From contig NZ_FNEV01000003.1 in NCBI RefSeq assembly GCF_900100295.1, positions 206,849 to 270,848 on the forward strand: a DNA stretch of 64,000 bases, given 5' to 3'. Below the pieces are notes generated by a model. It saw only the letters and a list, made by a program, of their open reading frames with translations. It did not search any database and was not told the DNA's origin. Below, in pieces: positions 9,073 to 17,962 of the stretch. The DNA is from Salimicrobium halophilum. GTDB lineage: Bacteria; Bacillota; Bacilli; Bacillales; Halobacillaceae. Both the position numbers and the translations under genes were made by a program. Numbering within the stretch: the first letter of the stretch is position 1; each line of letters begins with the position of its first letter.

Positions 9073-10632
9073 TCACACTATTCTACTCTTCTTCTTCAAA
9101 GGCTTGGCAAGAACCTTCTCCAGAGGTACAGGACGATAACAATAAGCTTTCTTCAGAAAATGCTTCAGGTGATATTCTGTCCGCTTCCCGTCCACCACAA
9201 CCATTCCGTCCGCCATAGATAAAGTATGAATGCCGTCCGGGTAGAGGTCCGAGGGGTCCGGTTCGATTCTTGCTGCAATCTCCTCCGAGAATTTCGTCTC
9301 AGATAAATGCCTGATGCGATTCAGTACAATCGCTCCTCCATACGTATGCGAACAATCCTGGGCCGGACGGTACAACTCTCCGTTATGATAAAAGGGTGTT
9401 CCTGCCGGCCGTGAAGAGCGAGCGTCCACTTTCACAGGATTCCGGGCATGAGGCGACCATTCACCGAACAGGTCCTCCGCATAAAATATATGAAGTTCTT
9501 CGTTATCCCCATTATAAACGGAAGCACGCGTACAAAATATCCACCATTTCCCCTGATACTTGACCAATGTCGAATCGACAGCAGGAAAATGGTCAATCAA
9601 TGTTTTTACCGCTTTCCACCCATCTCTGTACTGGTAAAGCACGACCTTTTCTGTTTCCGAGTTTTCCGGAATACAATACAACTCCCCGTCTACATACAAT
9701 ATATATGGATAAGAGAAATGGCTGCCTCCTGAAAGCACAGCTTTCTCTTCCTGGATAACCTCATTATTCCTGAGGATCCACTCTGTGATAAACCCTTTCA
9801 CGGAGCGGTAATCCACTTCTTCCATAATGATCTTCCACTGTTCTCCATCCCGATACACGAATGGATCCGCATAATAGAGGTCGCTTCGTTGCTTGAACCA
9901 GTGAATGTTCAAATTCTTATGTTCCATAATTTCTTTCAGACTCATGGTCGTAGTCCCTACATTCCAGAACTCATAGCCGAATAATTTCCTTCTGAGCCGC
10001 TTCCACCGATGAATCATTTCCGTTCGCCGTATGTCACCTTTTCCTTTCAGCAAGCTATATTCTTTCGGCACGTATTGCTCCTCTTGCCTCATCAGAGTCT
10101 CGTCTTCCAAGTGTGCACTTACCAATATCGGCCAATCGGAAGTGATGGATTCGACCTTCTTCATATGGGTACGATACGAGTCAAGTCTCACGGAAATGCA
10201 CGCCTCCCTCAGTGGCTGAACCATATCGTTATGCTTCAGTCGATCAAGACACACGGAGGTACTGCTCGAACGTTCACGAAAATTTTTCAAAAAAGGAATG
10301 GTCTCCCCATAATGACGATAGGTCCAGACACCCCACGTCGGCATATCAAGAATCTCACCTCGGAGACGGACTCTACTCAAGGAAAGGATCCAGTCCGGAG
10401 ACTGTTCCCGGACATAGGCAGAAGTAGCGGAATCCAATTCTCCATCATGAGTGATAGAGGCGTCAATCACTTCGGTTTCTTCCTCAGAAGAACTTTCTCC
10501 TTTTCTCCCCAGACATATCAGAAATATAAGTTCTATCCGAGAGTCGTTCCTGATAGACCTGATCACCTGCTTTTCCCATTCCGTCAAAGGAAACCCATCG
10601 ATGATCACTCCCGCCTTCCGCTGATTCCTCAT
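9073..10632 (-). CDS. GINT1-like (beta-propeller) protein with formyltransferase-like N-terminus
   Basis: The 519-residue protein begins at ATG 10632, overlapping the upstream stop (ATGA), behind AAGGAGG. Residues ~1-200 have a Rossmann-like layout (AGVIIDGFPLTEWEKQVI...PDWILSLSRVRLRGEIL...GVWTYRHYGE) reminiscent of formyltransferase-fold proteins. Residues ~215-500 resemble the N-terminal domain of glucosamine inositolphosphorylceramide transferase 1, a five-bladed propeller (YYADPFVYRDGEQWKIIMEEVD, SYPYILYVDGELYCIPE, DSTLVKYQGKWWIFCT, SSRPAGTPFYHNGELYRPAQDC). Bacterial members occur in surface polysaccharide clusters. It may modify the sugar chain or act as a transferase accessory. The enzymatic role is inferred from context. 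Confidence 0.7.
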   Translation of the reverse strand: MRNQRKAGVIIDGFPLTEWEKQVIRSIRNDSRIELIFLICLGRKGESSSEEETEVIDASITHDGELDSATSAYVREQSPDWILSLSRVRLRGEILDMPTWGVWTYRHYGETIPFLKNFRERSSSTSVCLDRLKHNDMVQPLREACISVRLDSYRTHMKKVESITSDWPILVSAHLEDETLMRQEEQYVPKEYSLLKGKGDIRRTEMIHRWKRLRRKLFGYEFWNVGTTTMSLKEIMEHKNLNIHWFKQRSDLYYADPFVYRDGEQWKIIMEEVDYRSVKGFITEWILRNNEVIQEEKAVLSGGSHFSYPYILYVDGELYCIPENSETEKVVLYQYRDGWKAVKTLIDHFPAVDSTLVKYQGKWWIFCTRASVYNGDNEELHIFYAEDLFGEWSPHARNPVKVDARSSRPAGTPFYHNGELYRPAQDCSHTYGGAIVLNRIRHLSETKFSEEIAARIEPDPSDLYPDGIHTLSMADGMVVVDGKRTEYHLKHFLKKAYCYRPVPLEKVLAKPLKKKSRIV

Positions 10633-11699
10633 CCTGTCACCTCCTTCTGGTACGCCAGGTATTCATCGATTGTTTCATGAACCATCTTGTCCAGGGAAAA
10701 TTCCTTCTCTGCTTTCTTCCGCCCTTCCCGGCTCACTTTTTCTCTTTGTTGCTGATCGCTATCATACATGGAGAGAATAGCTTCAGAGAAGGATTCGACG
10801 GAATGATCGCCAATCAGGATTCCCGTTTCCCCTTCCGTAATCGCTTCTTTGATCCCTCCCCGGTCAATGGATAAGACAGGCGTTCCTGTCGCCAACGCTT
10901 CTATGATGACCATAGGAAACACCTCCCGTAAAGAAGTCAACAGGAGGAGATCCATGGATTGGATGAACACTTGCGGATCGTCCACCATCCCGAGCATCTC
11001 CACTTTATCCCACAGTCCCAAACCTTCAATCATCCGACGGATTTTATCTGCGTCCGGTCCATCCCCTGCAATATAAAACTTCATCCCCGGCACGTCTTTC
11101 AAGTGGTAGGCAATGTTGACGAAGAGCTCATGATTCTTCTCTGGAGAAATTCTTGCAAGGATTCCTACACGGAAGGTCTCCGTCTGTGTTTTAGGAACGA
11201 AATCGAACTGTGTGAGATCCACGCCGTTGTGGATAGTCTTCACAAGCTCCTCTTTCACGCCGATGTCCATCAGACGATTCTGTTCATAGCGGCTGACCGT
11301 GATTATTTTATCGACATGATGATTCATCAGATACGAAAAGAGGGCTGGTCGTTTCTTTTCAAGCATTGTCACATTATGTTTCGTATACAGGATACGGACG
11401 GGCAGTCGGCTGATTCTTTTCATCCAGAGGCTATACAATACCATTCGGAGACTGTTGGCATGGATGACATCGATCCTCCTTCGCCGTACGACTCCCTCCA
11501 ACACCCTGATATTCTGCCGGTGCTTCCCGGGTTGCAATCGTATGAATCTCTCCTGATGCTTGAGTCTGTCTTCAAGTTCACCGGGAGAAGCGGCGAAGGT
11601 GAAATCGATATCCGGATGTTCCAAGTGGTTCTCCAATTTGCAGAAGTATATTTCCGCCCCGCCGAATCTCAACTTATCCGTAAGTAGAAGTACATTCAT
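10629..11699 (-). CDS. GT4-family glycosyltransferase
   Basis: A 356-residue GT-B enzyme: N-terminal LLLTDKLRFGGAEIYFCKLENHL, the middle FRVGILARISPEKNHELFVNIAYHL, and the nucleotide-sugar motif EVFPMVIIEALATGTPVLSIDRGGIKEAI, which holds the conserved E-x7-E pair. It probably adds one sugar to the lipid-linked repeat unit at the cytoplasmic face. Start ATG 11699 follows GGGAGGGGG and overlaps the polymerase stop by 4 bases, indicating translational coupling. Confidence 0.9.
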   Translation of the reverse strand: MNVLLLTDKLRFGGAEIYFCKLENHLEHPDIDFTFAASPGELEDRLKHQERFIRLQPGKHRQNIRVLEGVVRRRRIDVIHANSLRMVLYSLWMKRISRLPVRILYTKHNVTMLEKKRPALFSYLMNHHVDKIITVSRYEQNRLMDIGVKEELVKTIHNGVDLTQFDFVPKTQTETFRVGILARISPEKNHELFVNIAYHLKDVPGMKFYIAGDGPDADKIRRMIEGLGLWDKVEMLGMVDDPQVFIQSMDLLLLTSLREVFPMVIIEALATGTPVLSIDRGGIKEAITEGETGILIGDHSVESFSEAILSMYDSDQQQREKVSREGRKKAEKEFSLDKMVHETIDEYLAYQKEVTG

Positions 11700-12937
11700 A
11701 CCGCTTCCCCCTCCCTTTCCATGTGAGCAGGTCTTGAAATGACGACTTCATCAGTCATTTGACTCTGAAATAGATAGGCGGACAGAATCGCGACGTATAG
11801 GAAGAACATATCGTTGATGATGACAGTGAGAAATCCCATCTGCATCGTCAGACCGATGAATGTCAGAAACAGATAGGGTTCACGTTTGTGAACTTTGTAG
11901 TAGATCAGTTGGAACAAGAGAAGGCCGAGGAACAGGAGGTACCCGAATATCCCTACAAGCCCGGCATCTGCCAGGATGTCTAGAAACGTATTGTGAACCG
12001 TCAGATCATCATTGAATTCAACACTGTTGTAATCTGCGAAATTGTAGGCACCAAGCCCTGTCAAAGGATTTTCAGCGAAATAATTCCACGCTCTCCCCCA
12101 CAGCTCGAGCCGTCCGCTCCCTCCGTCCTGGGAGAAGTCTTCGATCCGTGATCGCAACACGCCGATGATGTCCAATTTAAAATAGACGACCGAAACATAC
12201 AGAGAAATGAGCAATGCAGTTCCTAGTCCGAGAAGCGTTTTCAACTGGCGAAGCGGATTATTGAGAGCGAGATAGACGAGAAGCAGGCAGACCATTACGA
12301 GCAGTCCTCCTCTCGAAAACGTCAGAAGGTTGGTCGTAATCGTAAGCAGTAACCCGAACTTGTTCATCCATGACCTGGCATTCGTCAAAAAGTAAGCAAA
12401 GAAGATTGTGTTGTAGAAGACGAAGAAGTTCGGGTCCTGCAGCAGCCCGATCAGCCGCGGGTAATTGCTGTCGAGCATGAGCCCGTAATGATACACCCGG
12501 TCCCCACTCAGAACGAACCCGACTTTCTGCAATCCGAGAAAATAAAAGAACAAACTCCCAAGATTGAAAAGAATGCCTACATACGTCAAGCTTTTATGAA
12601 TCATCTCCTGCGTCGTGTTCACCAAAATCGATTTCATAACGAAATAGCAGGAAATATAAATGAAGATTCCGATCATGATCCGGATGCTCGATGCCGGATA
12701 CAAGGCAAAGATTCCGGTCGAGACGTAAAGAAGATAGAATAGAAGCATCGCCACTTCGAATAACTGAAGCCGATAAAAACGGAAAGCTCCGAAGAACACC
12801 AGCATGTATGCGATGGATAATACCATATAAGGCTTGAGGGCAAATCCGATATACAGGTGATAGTTCGCCAGGGTGACTAGCAGAATAAGCAGGAACGTAA
12901 GTCCCCGATACTGAGGCTGTTGACTGAATGTATTCAT
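11696..12937 (-). CDS. O-antigen ligase/polymerase-type membrane protein (Wzy-like)
   Basis: About 11-12 hydrophobic segments and a large loop with the WaaL/Wzy-type motif (DGGSGRLELWGRAWNYFAENPLTGLGAYNF, then VHNTFLDILADAGLVGIFGYLLF). ATG 12937 is preferred over an upstream start at 12982: it has AAGGAGAGG 4 bases before it and overlaps the flippase stop (ATGA). It would polymerise repeat units outside the membrane in a Wzx/Wzy pathway, consistent with the flippase and Wzz neighbours. Confidence 0.87.
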   Translation of the reverse strand: MNTFSQQPQYRGLTFLLILLVTLANYHLYIGFALKPYMVLSIAYMLVFFGAFRFYRLQLFEVAMLLFYLLYVSTGIFALYPASSIRIMIGIFIYISCYFVMKSILVNTTQEMIHKSLTYVGILFNLGSLFFYFLGLQKVGFVLSGDRVYHYGLMLDSNYPRLIGLLQDPNFFVFYNTIFFAYFLTNARSWMNKFGLLLTITTNLLTFSRGGLLVMVCLLLVYLALNNPLRQLKTLLGLGTALLISLYVSVVYFKLDIIGVLRSRIEDFSQDGGSGRLELWGRAWNYFAENPLTGLGAYNFADYNSVEFNDDLTVHNTFLDILADAGLVGIFGYLLFLGLLLFQLIYYKVHKREPYLFLTFIGLTMQMGFLTVIINDMFFLYVAILSAYLFQSQMTDEVVISRPAHMEREGEAV

Positions 12938-14403
12938 TTTACCCTCTCCTTCTTTGCCCCTTCTACCGGCGACATCCTCCACGCTCTTTTTTTCTCGACG
13001 ACCAGTTGAACGATTTGATCCCTCAATTGCCTATCCATCATCAGGATACTTAGAAGCAGAAGGGTATGAAGGATTGTTCCTGCCCAGGCTCTGTTGCCGA
13101 GCATCCACTCTATGCCCACCGTACTGATAAGAAAGAATGATAGATAAGGAAGAATCGCCCGTTTCAATAGCTTCCATCTCGTCGCTGTACATATCCAGAA
13201 GCCGGTCAAAGCGATCCCTTCCACTATCACCCCTGCAACCGCTGCTCCGACGACGCCGTAGCTTTTGCTGAGGAAGATGTAGAACAACACCCCTGACAAC
13301 ACAGCGATCACTTGGACGATTGTTCTCGCATTCTGTTTCTCCACCGTCGTCAATCCATCAGCGAGGGCCGTGTTCACCGATTGAAGAATCAGCATCATAG
13401 CCAGTATCTTCAGCGGCAGGGCCGCATCCAGCCATTCCTGTCCGAACAGGAAGGAGACGATGAACTCTGATAGGTGATACAGCGGAATGGCTATGACCAT
13501 TCCGATCAGCCCCATCACTTTGATTTGCGTAAGGTGATGGTCGAAATGCTCAGAGAACCTTTGATTATGGAAATGTTTGAATAAAACCGGATAATACGCG
13601 CCCGCTACAACGAAGGGAATCTGCTGCAGCGCCTGGGGAATCCGATAAGCGACGGCGAAAAGACCTACTTCTCTCAAAGTGATTGTCTTCTCCAGAATAA
13701 TAGGTCCGAGATGAGGAAGAAGGACGAATAGAAGTCCGCCCAGGGTGAAAGCTCCCAAATTCCTCAGAAGTCCGGAATGAAATGGTTGTCTCAGGCTCAG
13801 CGTCACGTGTTTCTTTACGAGAATGATGCCGAATATACCGGCAGCCATATACGAACATCCGTAAATCATAGCCATAAGAAGAGGATGGGCTCCGAGAAGC
13901 ATTCCGACTCCAAGCGTCGTCAGAAGTGTTACAGCAGAAGCCAGACGGATCAGCCCGAAATATTGCATCCTTTCGGTCAGCCGGAAGAACGTCGTCCCTA
14001 TGCTCTGCAGGGCAATACCGGTCACCATAGGGATTACCAGAGCATAAGCGGTATGAAGCAACGGTGTGTTATCCCCGTTCATAAGATGAATGACCAGAAA
14101 CCCGAGAGCGAAGGTCACTACAAGGAGAAACGTCCTCATTTTGATATAAGACGACATCAGCCGGGACAGACTGACTTCCTGTTTCGCTCCCTCTCTCAGA
14201 ACGATGTCACTTAAACCGGCATCCGTGAAGTACCCCATAATCATGGCGAAAGCCAGAGCGACACTGAATAGCCCATATTGATGAGACTGCAGGTATCCTG
14301 CTAACAATATTAATGCGATGGCATTGATGGCACTGGATAAAGCAGTACTGTAAAACAGATGGATGATATTCACAGCAATCGAATTCTTTTTCGCTGGATT
14401 CAT
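12934..14403 (-). CDS. polysaccharide flippase (Wzx/MATE-like)
   Basis: A 489-residue protein with about 14 membrane segments and the pattern of the polysaccharide transporter (PST) family: early NAIALILLAGYLQSHQYGLFSVALAFAMIMGYFTDAGLSDIVLREGA, and repeated GxxxxG turns. It would flip undecaprenyl-linked repeat units across the membrane. It sits between the kinase-like ATPase gene (15 bases) and the polymerase (overlap). Confidence 0.9.
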   Translation of the reverse strand: MNPAKKNSIAVNIIHLFYSTALSSAINAIALILLAGYLQSHQYGLFSVALAFAMIMGYFTDAGLSDIVLREGAKQEVSLSRLMSSYIKMRTFLLVVTFALGFLVIHLMNGDNTPLLHTAYALVIPMVTGIALQSIGTTFFRLTERMQYFGLIRLASAVTLLTTLGVGMLLGAHPLLMAMIYGCSYMAAGIFGIILVKKHVTLSLRQPFHSGLLRNLGAFTLGGLLFVLLPHLGPIILEKTITLREVGLFAVAYRIPQALQQIPFVVAGAYYPVLFKHFHNQRFSEHFDHHLTQIKVMGLIGMVIAIPLYHLSEFIVSFLFGQEWLDAALPLKILAMMLILQSVNTALADGLTTVEKQNARTIVQVIAVLSGVLFYIFLSKSYGVVGAAVAGVIVEGIALTGFWICTATRWKLLKRAILPYLSFFLISTVGIEWMLGNRAWAGTILHTLLLLSILMMDRQLRDQIVQLVVEKKRAWRMSPVEGAKKERVK

Positions 14404-14418
14404 AAGGGCACCTCTTCG

Positions 14419-15063
14419 TTAACCGGTCTGGAAGATCACCCCTACAAGGGGTTTCCTTGCACGCTCTATCATGTCCTTCGTCTGTATCGCTGATTCGCGC
14501 CGGGAGTGACGGTTCCTGGCAACTATGATGACTCCGTCGCAATGGTTCATCAAAACTAAAGGATCTGCGACCGATAATAGCTCCGGAGCTTCGAATATCA
14601 CAACGTCGAATTCTTCCTTAACAATCAGCATCAGATTTCCTATCTTTTCCGAGACCCATAGTTTTCCCGGATGATGGACACGGGAGCCTGTAGGTAAAAC
14701 ATACAGATCGGACTGGAAGGTTTCTTTGATGTACTGACCAGGGCTCTCGTCTTTCAACAAGGCATTCGTCCACCCGTGCTCATTATCCAGCTGAAACCAC
14801 TCATGGATTCCCGGTTCTCTTACATTCGCATCTATCAAAAGTGTACGTTTTCCCTGTTCTGCAAAAGAGAGGGCTAGTTTTGACGTGATCAAAGACTTCT
14901 GTTTCACATTTCCCGGGGAGGTGACCATCAGGCATGTTCCTTTTATATTGTCTTCCTGATCGATGTTTGTACGGATGATACGTATTTGTTCTGTACTGAT
15001 CATCTGCTCATCCAGGTGCAGCTTCTGTATCATTTTTTTCTTTGATCTGCGGCTCTTAAACAC
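14419..15063 (-). CDS. CpsD/CapB-type tyrosine-kinase-like ATPase with degenerate nucleotide motifs
   Basis: Position, size (214 residues) and fold match bacterial tyrosine kinases paired with Wzz-type modulators: EQIRIIRTNI, LLIDANVREPGIHEWF, and a C-terminal DPLVLMNHCDGVIIVAR...GVIFQ. Key motifs differ from the norm. The P-loop reads TSPGNVKQKS, with Q in place of the second glycine. The Walker B-like segment reads VVIFEAPELL instead of IDTPP. The C-terminal tyrosine cluster is missing. It may bind nucleotide weakly or serve as a structural pseudo-kinase. GTG start at 15063 follows GGGGGGAGA and overlaps the Wzz gene end. Confidence 0.8.
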   Translation of the reverse strand: MFKSRRSKKKMIQKLHLDEQMISTEQIRIIRTNIDQEDNIKGTCLMVTSPGNVKQKSLITSKLALSFAEQGKRTLLIDANVREPGIHEWFQLDNEHGWTNALLKDESPGQYIKETFQSDLYVLPTGSRVHHPGKLWVSEKIGNLMLIVKEEFDVVIFEAPELLSVADPLVLMNHCDGVIIVARNRHSRRESAIQTKDMIERARKPLVGVIFQTG

Positions 15064-15808
15064 TGATCTCCCCCCGTTTCTCTCCTTCTATGACTCCGAT
15101 ATCCTCTTCCTTTTCCACTTCGATACGAGGGGTACGGAAACGCCCTTTCCGCTTCTTCTTCATGTCGATCTCTCCGAGAAGAGGCACGCCGATTAAGGTC
15201 TCGATTTCTTTCGAGCTTTGGAGAGAATCATCCATGTGATCCCGGAACATCGCAACCCCTATCCCCGCAAGCAACCCTACAACGATTCCGATTCCTATAT
15301 TCAGGACGAATCCGCCAACCTGCTGGACCTGACTATTATCCTCAGGGTTATTCAGAACCACAATATCCGCGACACCGAATAAGCTGTTCATTTTATCCAC
15401 CGTCGTCGTCGCAATCAGCCCTGCCACCTGCTCTGCCCGGACCGGATCCTGGTCACGGACGATCACATTGATGATCTGAGAATCCTTCGTATTCCGAATG
15501 ATCATTTTGTCGTTGATTTCTTCATAGCTGAGTCCGGATTCTCGGGTTACGACACTCAGCACACTGGGACTTTTGATGAAATCGATGGTGGAAGCCAGCA
15601 GCATGTTCAATTGCTGTGTTTCGCTGTAGCTTTCATTCGTGTTCAGACTTCCGATGACGATGTTTTCGTTGCCTTCATACGTGGGCTTCATCACATAGAA
15701 ACTTACAACTACCGAAAGCATGAGCATACTTATCATTACAGCCAGGATGGTTATATACCTTCTTTTCAAGGTGCTTATAAAATTGTGTACATCCATTCTT
15801 TCATTCAT
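15056..15808 (-). CDS. Wzz/CapA-type chain-length regulator (kinase modulator)
   Basis: N-terminal membrane segment (~20-40, YITILAVMISMLMLSVVVSFYVM), an extracellular region (~45-165) with the Wzz pattern PTYEGNENIVIG...LLASTIDFIKSPSVLSVV, and a second membrane segment (~168-188) followed by a ~60-residue cytoplasmic tail. This layout matches the membrane partner of tyrosine kinases in Firmicutes that controls polymer length and export. The kinase-like gene downstream overlaps it by 8 bases. Start ATG 15808 follows GGGAGGTGG. Confidence 0.88.
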   Translation of the reverse strand: MNERMDVHNFISTLKRRYITILAVMISMLMLSVVVSFYVMKPTYEGNENIVIGSLNTNESYSETQQLNMLLASTIDFIKSPSVLSVVTRESGLSYEEINDKMIIRNTKDSQIINVIVRDQDPVRAEQVAGLIATTTVDKMNSLFGVADIVVLNNPEDNSQVQQVGGFVLNIGIGIVVGLLAGIGVAMFRDHMDDSLQSSKEIETLIGVPLLGEIDMKKKRKGRFRTPRIEVEKEEDIGVIEGEKRGEISV

Positions 15809-15839
15809 TGCTACCCACCTCCCATCACTGTTGAGATAT

Positions 15840-16769
15840 TTATGAAATGCGACGGAACAATTCCGACCTGCGATACGTTACTGTTCGACTTATGCCTTCC
15901 GCGAGACTATACCGTTGCTGCCAGCCAAGAAGATCTGCCGCCTTCTGATTGGCAAGAACACTCTCCCGGATATCCCCCTCCCTCTCCTCTTCGAACACAG
16001 GGATGACCGGTTGTGCCATCGTATTTTCCAATAAACGTATAAGTTCTATAAGAGAAACGCGTGAACCGCTCCCGACGTTGATAGTCTCTCCGTCCCCTGC
16101 TTCTAATGCCAGACGATTGGCACGAGCGACATCTTTTACGAAAATGAAGTCTCTCGTCTGTCCCCCATCTCCAAAGACGACGGGAGACCTTCCATGTAAG
16201 AGTTCGTCAGTGAAAATTGCAATCACTCCAGCCTCCCCTTGTGTGTCCTGCCTCATGCCATAGACATTCGCATAGCGTAGAATAGTATAAGAAAGGCCGT
16301 ATATATCAGAGAAACGCCGGATATACATTTCTGCCGTCCACTTGGATAATCCATAAAAGGATAGCGGGCTTACCGAATGATTTTCGTCGATCGGCAAGTA
16401 TTCCGGATTCCCATAGACGGCGGCGGAAGAAGCGAAGACGAATTTCTTCACTTTATATGTCACGCAAGCCTGCAACAGATTGACCGTTCCGACGACATTT
16501 GTCCTACTGTCGTATACCGGTTCCTTCATAGAAGCACCTACGGAAACTTGGGCCGCCTGATGTATGACATAATCCGGTTGTTCTTTTTGAAAAATATCAT
16601 CCAGCTTCTCCCGGATATCCCGCTTGTAGAAACGTGCCCCCAACGGAATATTCGTTTTTTTCCCTGTAATCAGGAGATCCACGATAACCACTTCGTACCC
16701 TGCCTCCAGCAGCTCCTCAGCAATATGGGAACCGATGAATCCCGCTCCCCCTGTGATAAGAACTTTCAC
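15840..16769 (-). CDS. NAD-dependent sugar epimerase/dehydratase (GalE-like)
   Basis: An extended short-chain dehydrogenase. GTG 16769 is chosen because VKVLITGGAGFIGSHIAEEL begins the domain and GGAGGTGA lies 5 bases before it. Signature parts: TGGAGFIG near residue 7, VIHQAAQVSV, FASSAAVYG, YGLSKWTAE (YxxxK catalytic pair), RYANVYGMRQD. The closest well-known group is UDP-glucose/UDP-GlcNAc 4-epimerase; exact substrate cannot be read. First gene of the lower exopolysaccharide unit, with its own promoter region containing SinR-like boxes. Confidence 0.88.
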   Translation of the reverse strand: MKVLITGGAGFIGSHIAEELLEAGYEVVIVDLLITGKKTNIPLGARFYKRDIREKLDDIFQKEQPDYVIHQAAQVSVGASMKEPVYDSRTNVVGTVNLLQACVTYKVKKFVFASSAAVYGNPEYLPIDENHSVSPLSFYGLSKWTAEMYIRRFSDIYGLSYTILRYANVYGMRQDTQGEAGVIAIFTDELLHGRSPVVFGDGGQTRDFIFVKDVARANRLALEAGDGETINVGSGSRVSLIELIRLLENTMAQPVIPVFEEEREGDIRESVLANQKAADLLGWQQRYSLAEGISRTVTYRRSELFRRIS

Positions 16770-16844
16770 TCCTCTCACCTCCGCTTGATAATGAAAAGTT
16801 ATATCTAAGTAACCACACTTCTCCACTAATCATAAGAATACTTT

Positions 16845-16874
16845 GTTCTTAATAAAGAACTTAATGTCATTATA
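16845..16874. promoter_or_regulatory. SinR-like palindrome and -10 element before the lower EPS unit
   Basis: GTTCTTAATAAAGAAC (16845-16860) is a perfect inverted repeat; read on the minus strand it contains GTTCTTT, matching the SinR box GTTCTYT. A minus-strand TATAAT (16869-16874) lies just upstream, so the box would cover the transcription start and the binding protein would repress. Confidence 0.65.
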
Positions 16875-16978
16875 AATCCTGCCCCCACAATTAAAAACCT
16901 CCGAATTCACCAGAAAACGCCATAGAAGAAGCTCCCACCCCTGATTTCTCTTTTTTTCTTCTTATCTCTTATATTTTC

Positions 16979-16994
16979 GTTCTTTTTAAAGAAT
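16979..16994. promoter_or_regulatory. second SinR-like box between the two EPS units
   Basis: GTTCTTTTTAAAGAAT is a near-palindrome with the same 16-base layout as the other boxes and contains GTTCTTT. It lies 8 bases after the end of the upper unit and 210 bases before the lower unit start. Confidence 0.55.
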
Positions 16995-17002
16995 GAAGGG
17001 TT

Positions 17003-17944
17003 CTAATCTTGAACAGGAACTTCCCATTTGTTGGAACGTCCATTGTCTTCGATGAATTCTTCTGTAAGGTTCGAAGATAGAAGATTCCGCTGTGATTCTC
17101 CGGAAAACGTGACGAAAGACTCGTTGTTCTGATATTGTTCGATATCCCAGATTACGCCGTCTATCCTGTTATCTGAGCCCGTCACATGAATTGCTTGTTC
17201 CGTAGAATCGGAAGGCTGAATCTGCAAGTTGGAGAACTGATTGCCTGAAACTTCGTTCGGGATGGAGATCGAACTCTGCATATCGATGCACCGTACGCAG
17301 TCCTCGAGGGTCAGATTAAGGAATCTGTTTCCGTTGATGAAGTTATCCTCTTCTCCTTGAGGAGCTTCCGCTTTCATTTCCAATCCAGTCTCAAATCCGA
17401 CAATGGTCAGATTCTCAAAAGTGACAAAACTTATGAATTCACCGGAGTGATCCGCCACCAGAGATATACCCGTTCCTCGGTGAGAGCCCGTCGTATTGAT
17501 TAGCTTTACGTCCTCAAGTCCCGTCTGATCCCAGGACCAGAATTCCTGCTCCCCGTCCAAATGCACTACCACCTCTGAGAAACTCCGATCTTCTATGAAA
17601 ATGGAAGCCTTGCTGATCCATGCATTTTTCTCCATCTCGATAACTGGAAAATTTCCTCTGACGCGCAATCGGGACTGATGTCCGAAAGAAAGTTCGACCC
17701 CTTCTGTAATGGTAATACCACTTTCAAGCAGGTAATCCCCGTTCAACAGCACTTTCCCACTCCCGTGTTCTGCACCCGCATCTATCGCCTCCTGAATAGC
17801 ACCGGCGTCATCGATGTCATCCCCTCCTTCGGCACCGTAGTCCTCTACTACAATCCCTGTTTCAGATGTTGTATCTTTACTCATGCTATAAAGAAAAATG
17901 CCATTTAAAATGAGAAATGCCACGATAATGATTCCAACCCTCAC
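17003..17944 (-). CDS. membrane-anchored right-handed beta-helix (pectate-lyase-like) protein
   Basis: A 313-residue protein with one N-terminal membrane anchor (residues 4-20). It then has the start typical of pectate-lyase superfamily helices (VEDYGAEGGDDIDDAGAIQEAIDAGAEHGSGKVLLNGDYLL), followed by helical rungs (NFINGNRFLNLTLEDC, NEVSGNQFSNLQI, ITGSDNRIDGVIW). Such proteins in exopolysaccharide loci trim or bind the polymer. No catalytic residues can be assigned. GTG start 17944 follows GGAGGGAGA. Last gene of the upper unit. Confidence 0.78.
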   Translation of the reverse strand: MRVGIIIVAFLILNGIFLYSMSKDTTSETGIVVEDYGAEGGDDIDDAGAIQEAIDAGAEHGSGKVLLNGDYLLESGITITEGVELSFGHQSRLRVRGNFPVIEMEKNAWISKASIFIEDRSFSEVVVHLDGEQEFWSWDQTGLEDVKLINTTGSHRGTGISLVADHSGEFISFVTFENLTIVGFETGLEMKAEAPQGEEDNFINGNRFLNLTLEDCVRCIDMQSSISIPNEVSGNQFSNLQIQPSDSTEQAIHVTGSDNRIDGVIWDIEQYQNNESFVTFSGESQRNLLSSNLTEEFIEDNGRSNKWEVPVQD

Positions 17945-17962
17945 TGTCCATCTCCCTCCGCC

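Noticed and set aside
8603-9218. Several overlapping open frames on both strands
   Set aside because: They consist of modular repeat sequence and repeat-like translations; no start signals.
13777-14214. 145-codon plus-strand frame opposite the flippase gene
   Set aside because: Composition is that of an antisense shadow; no start signal.
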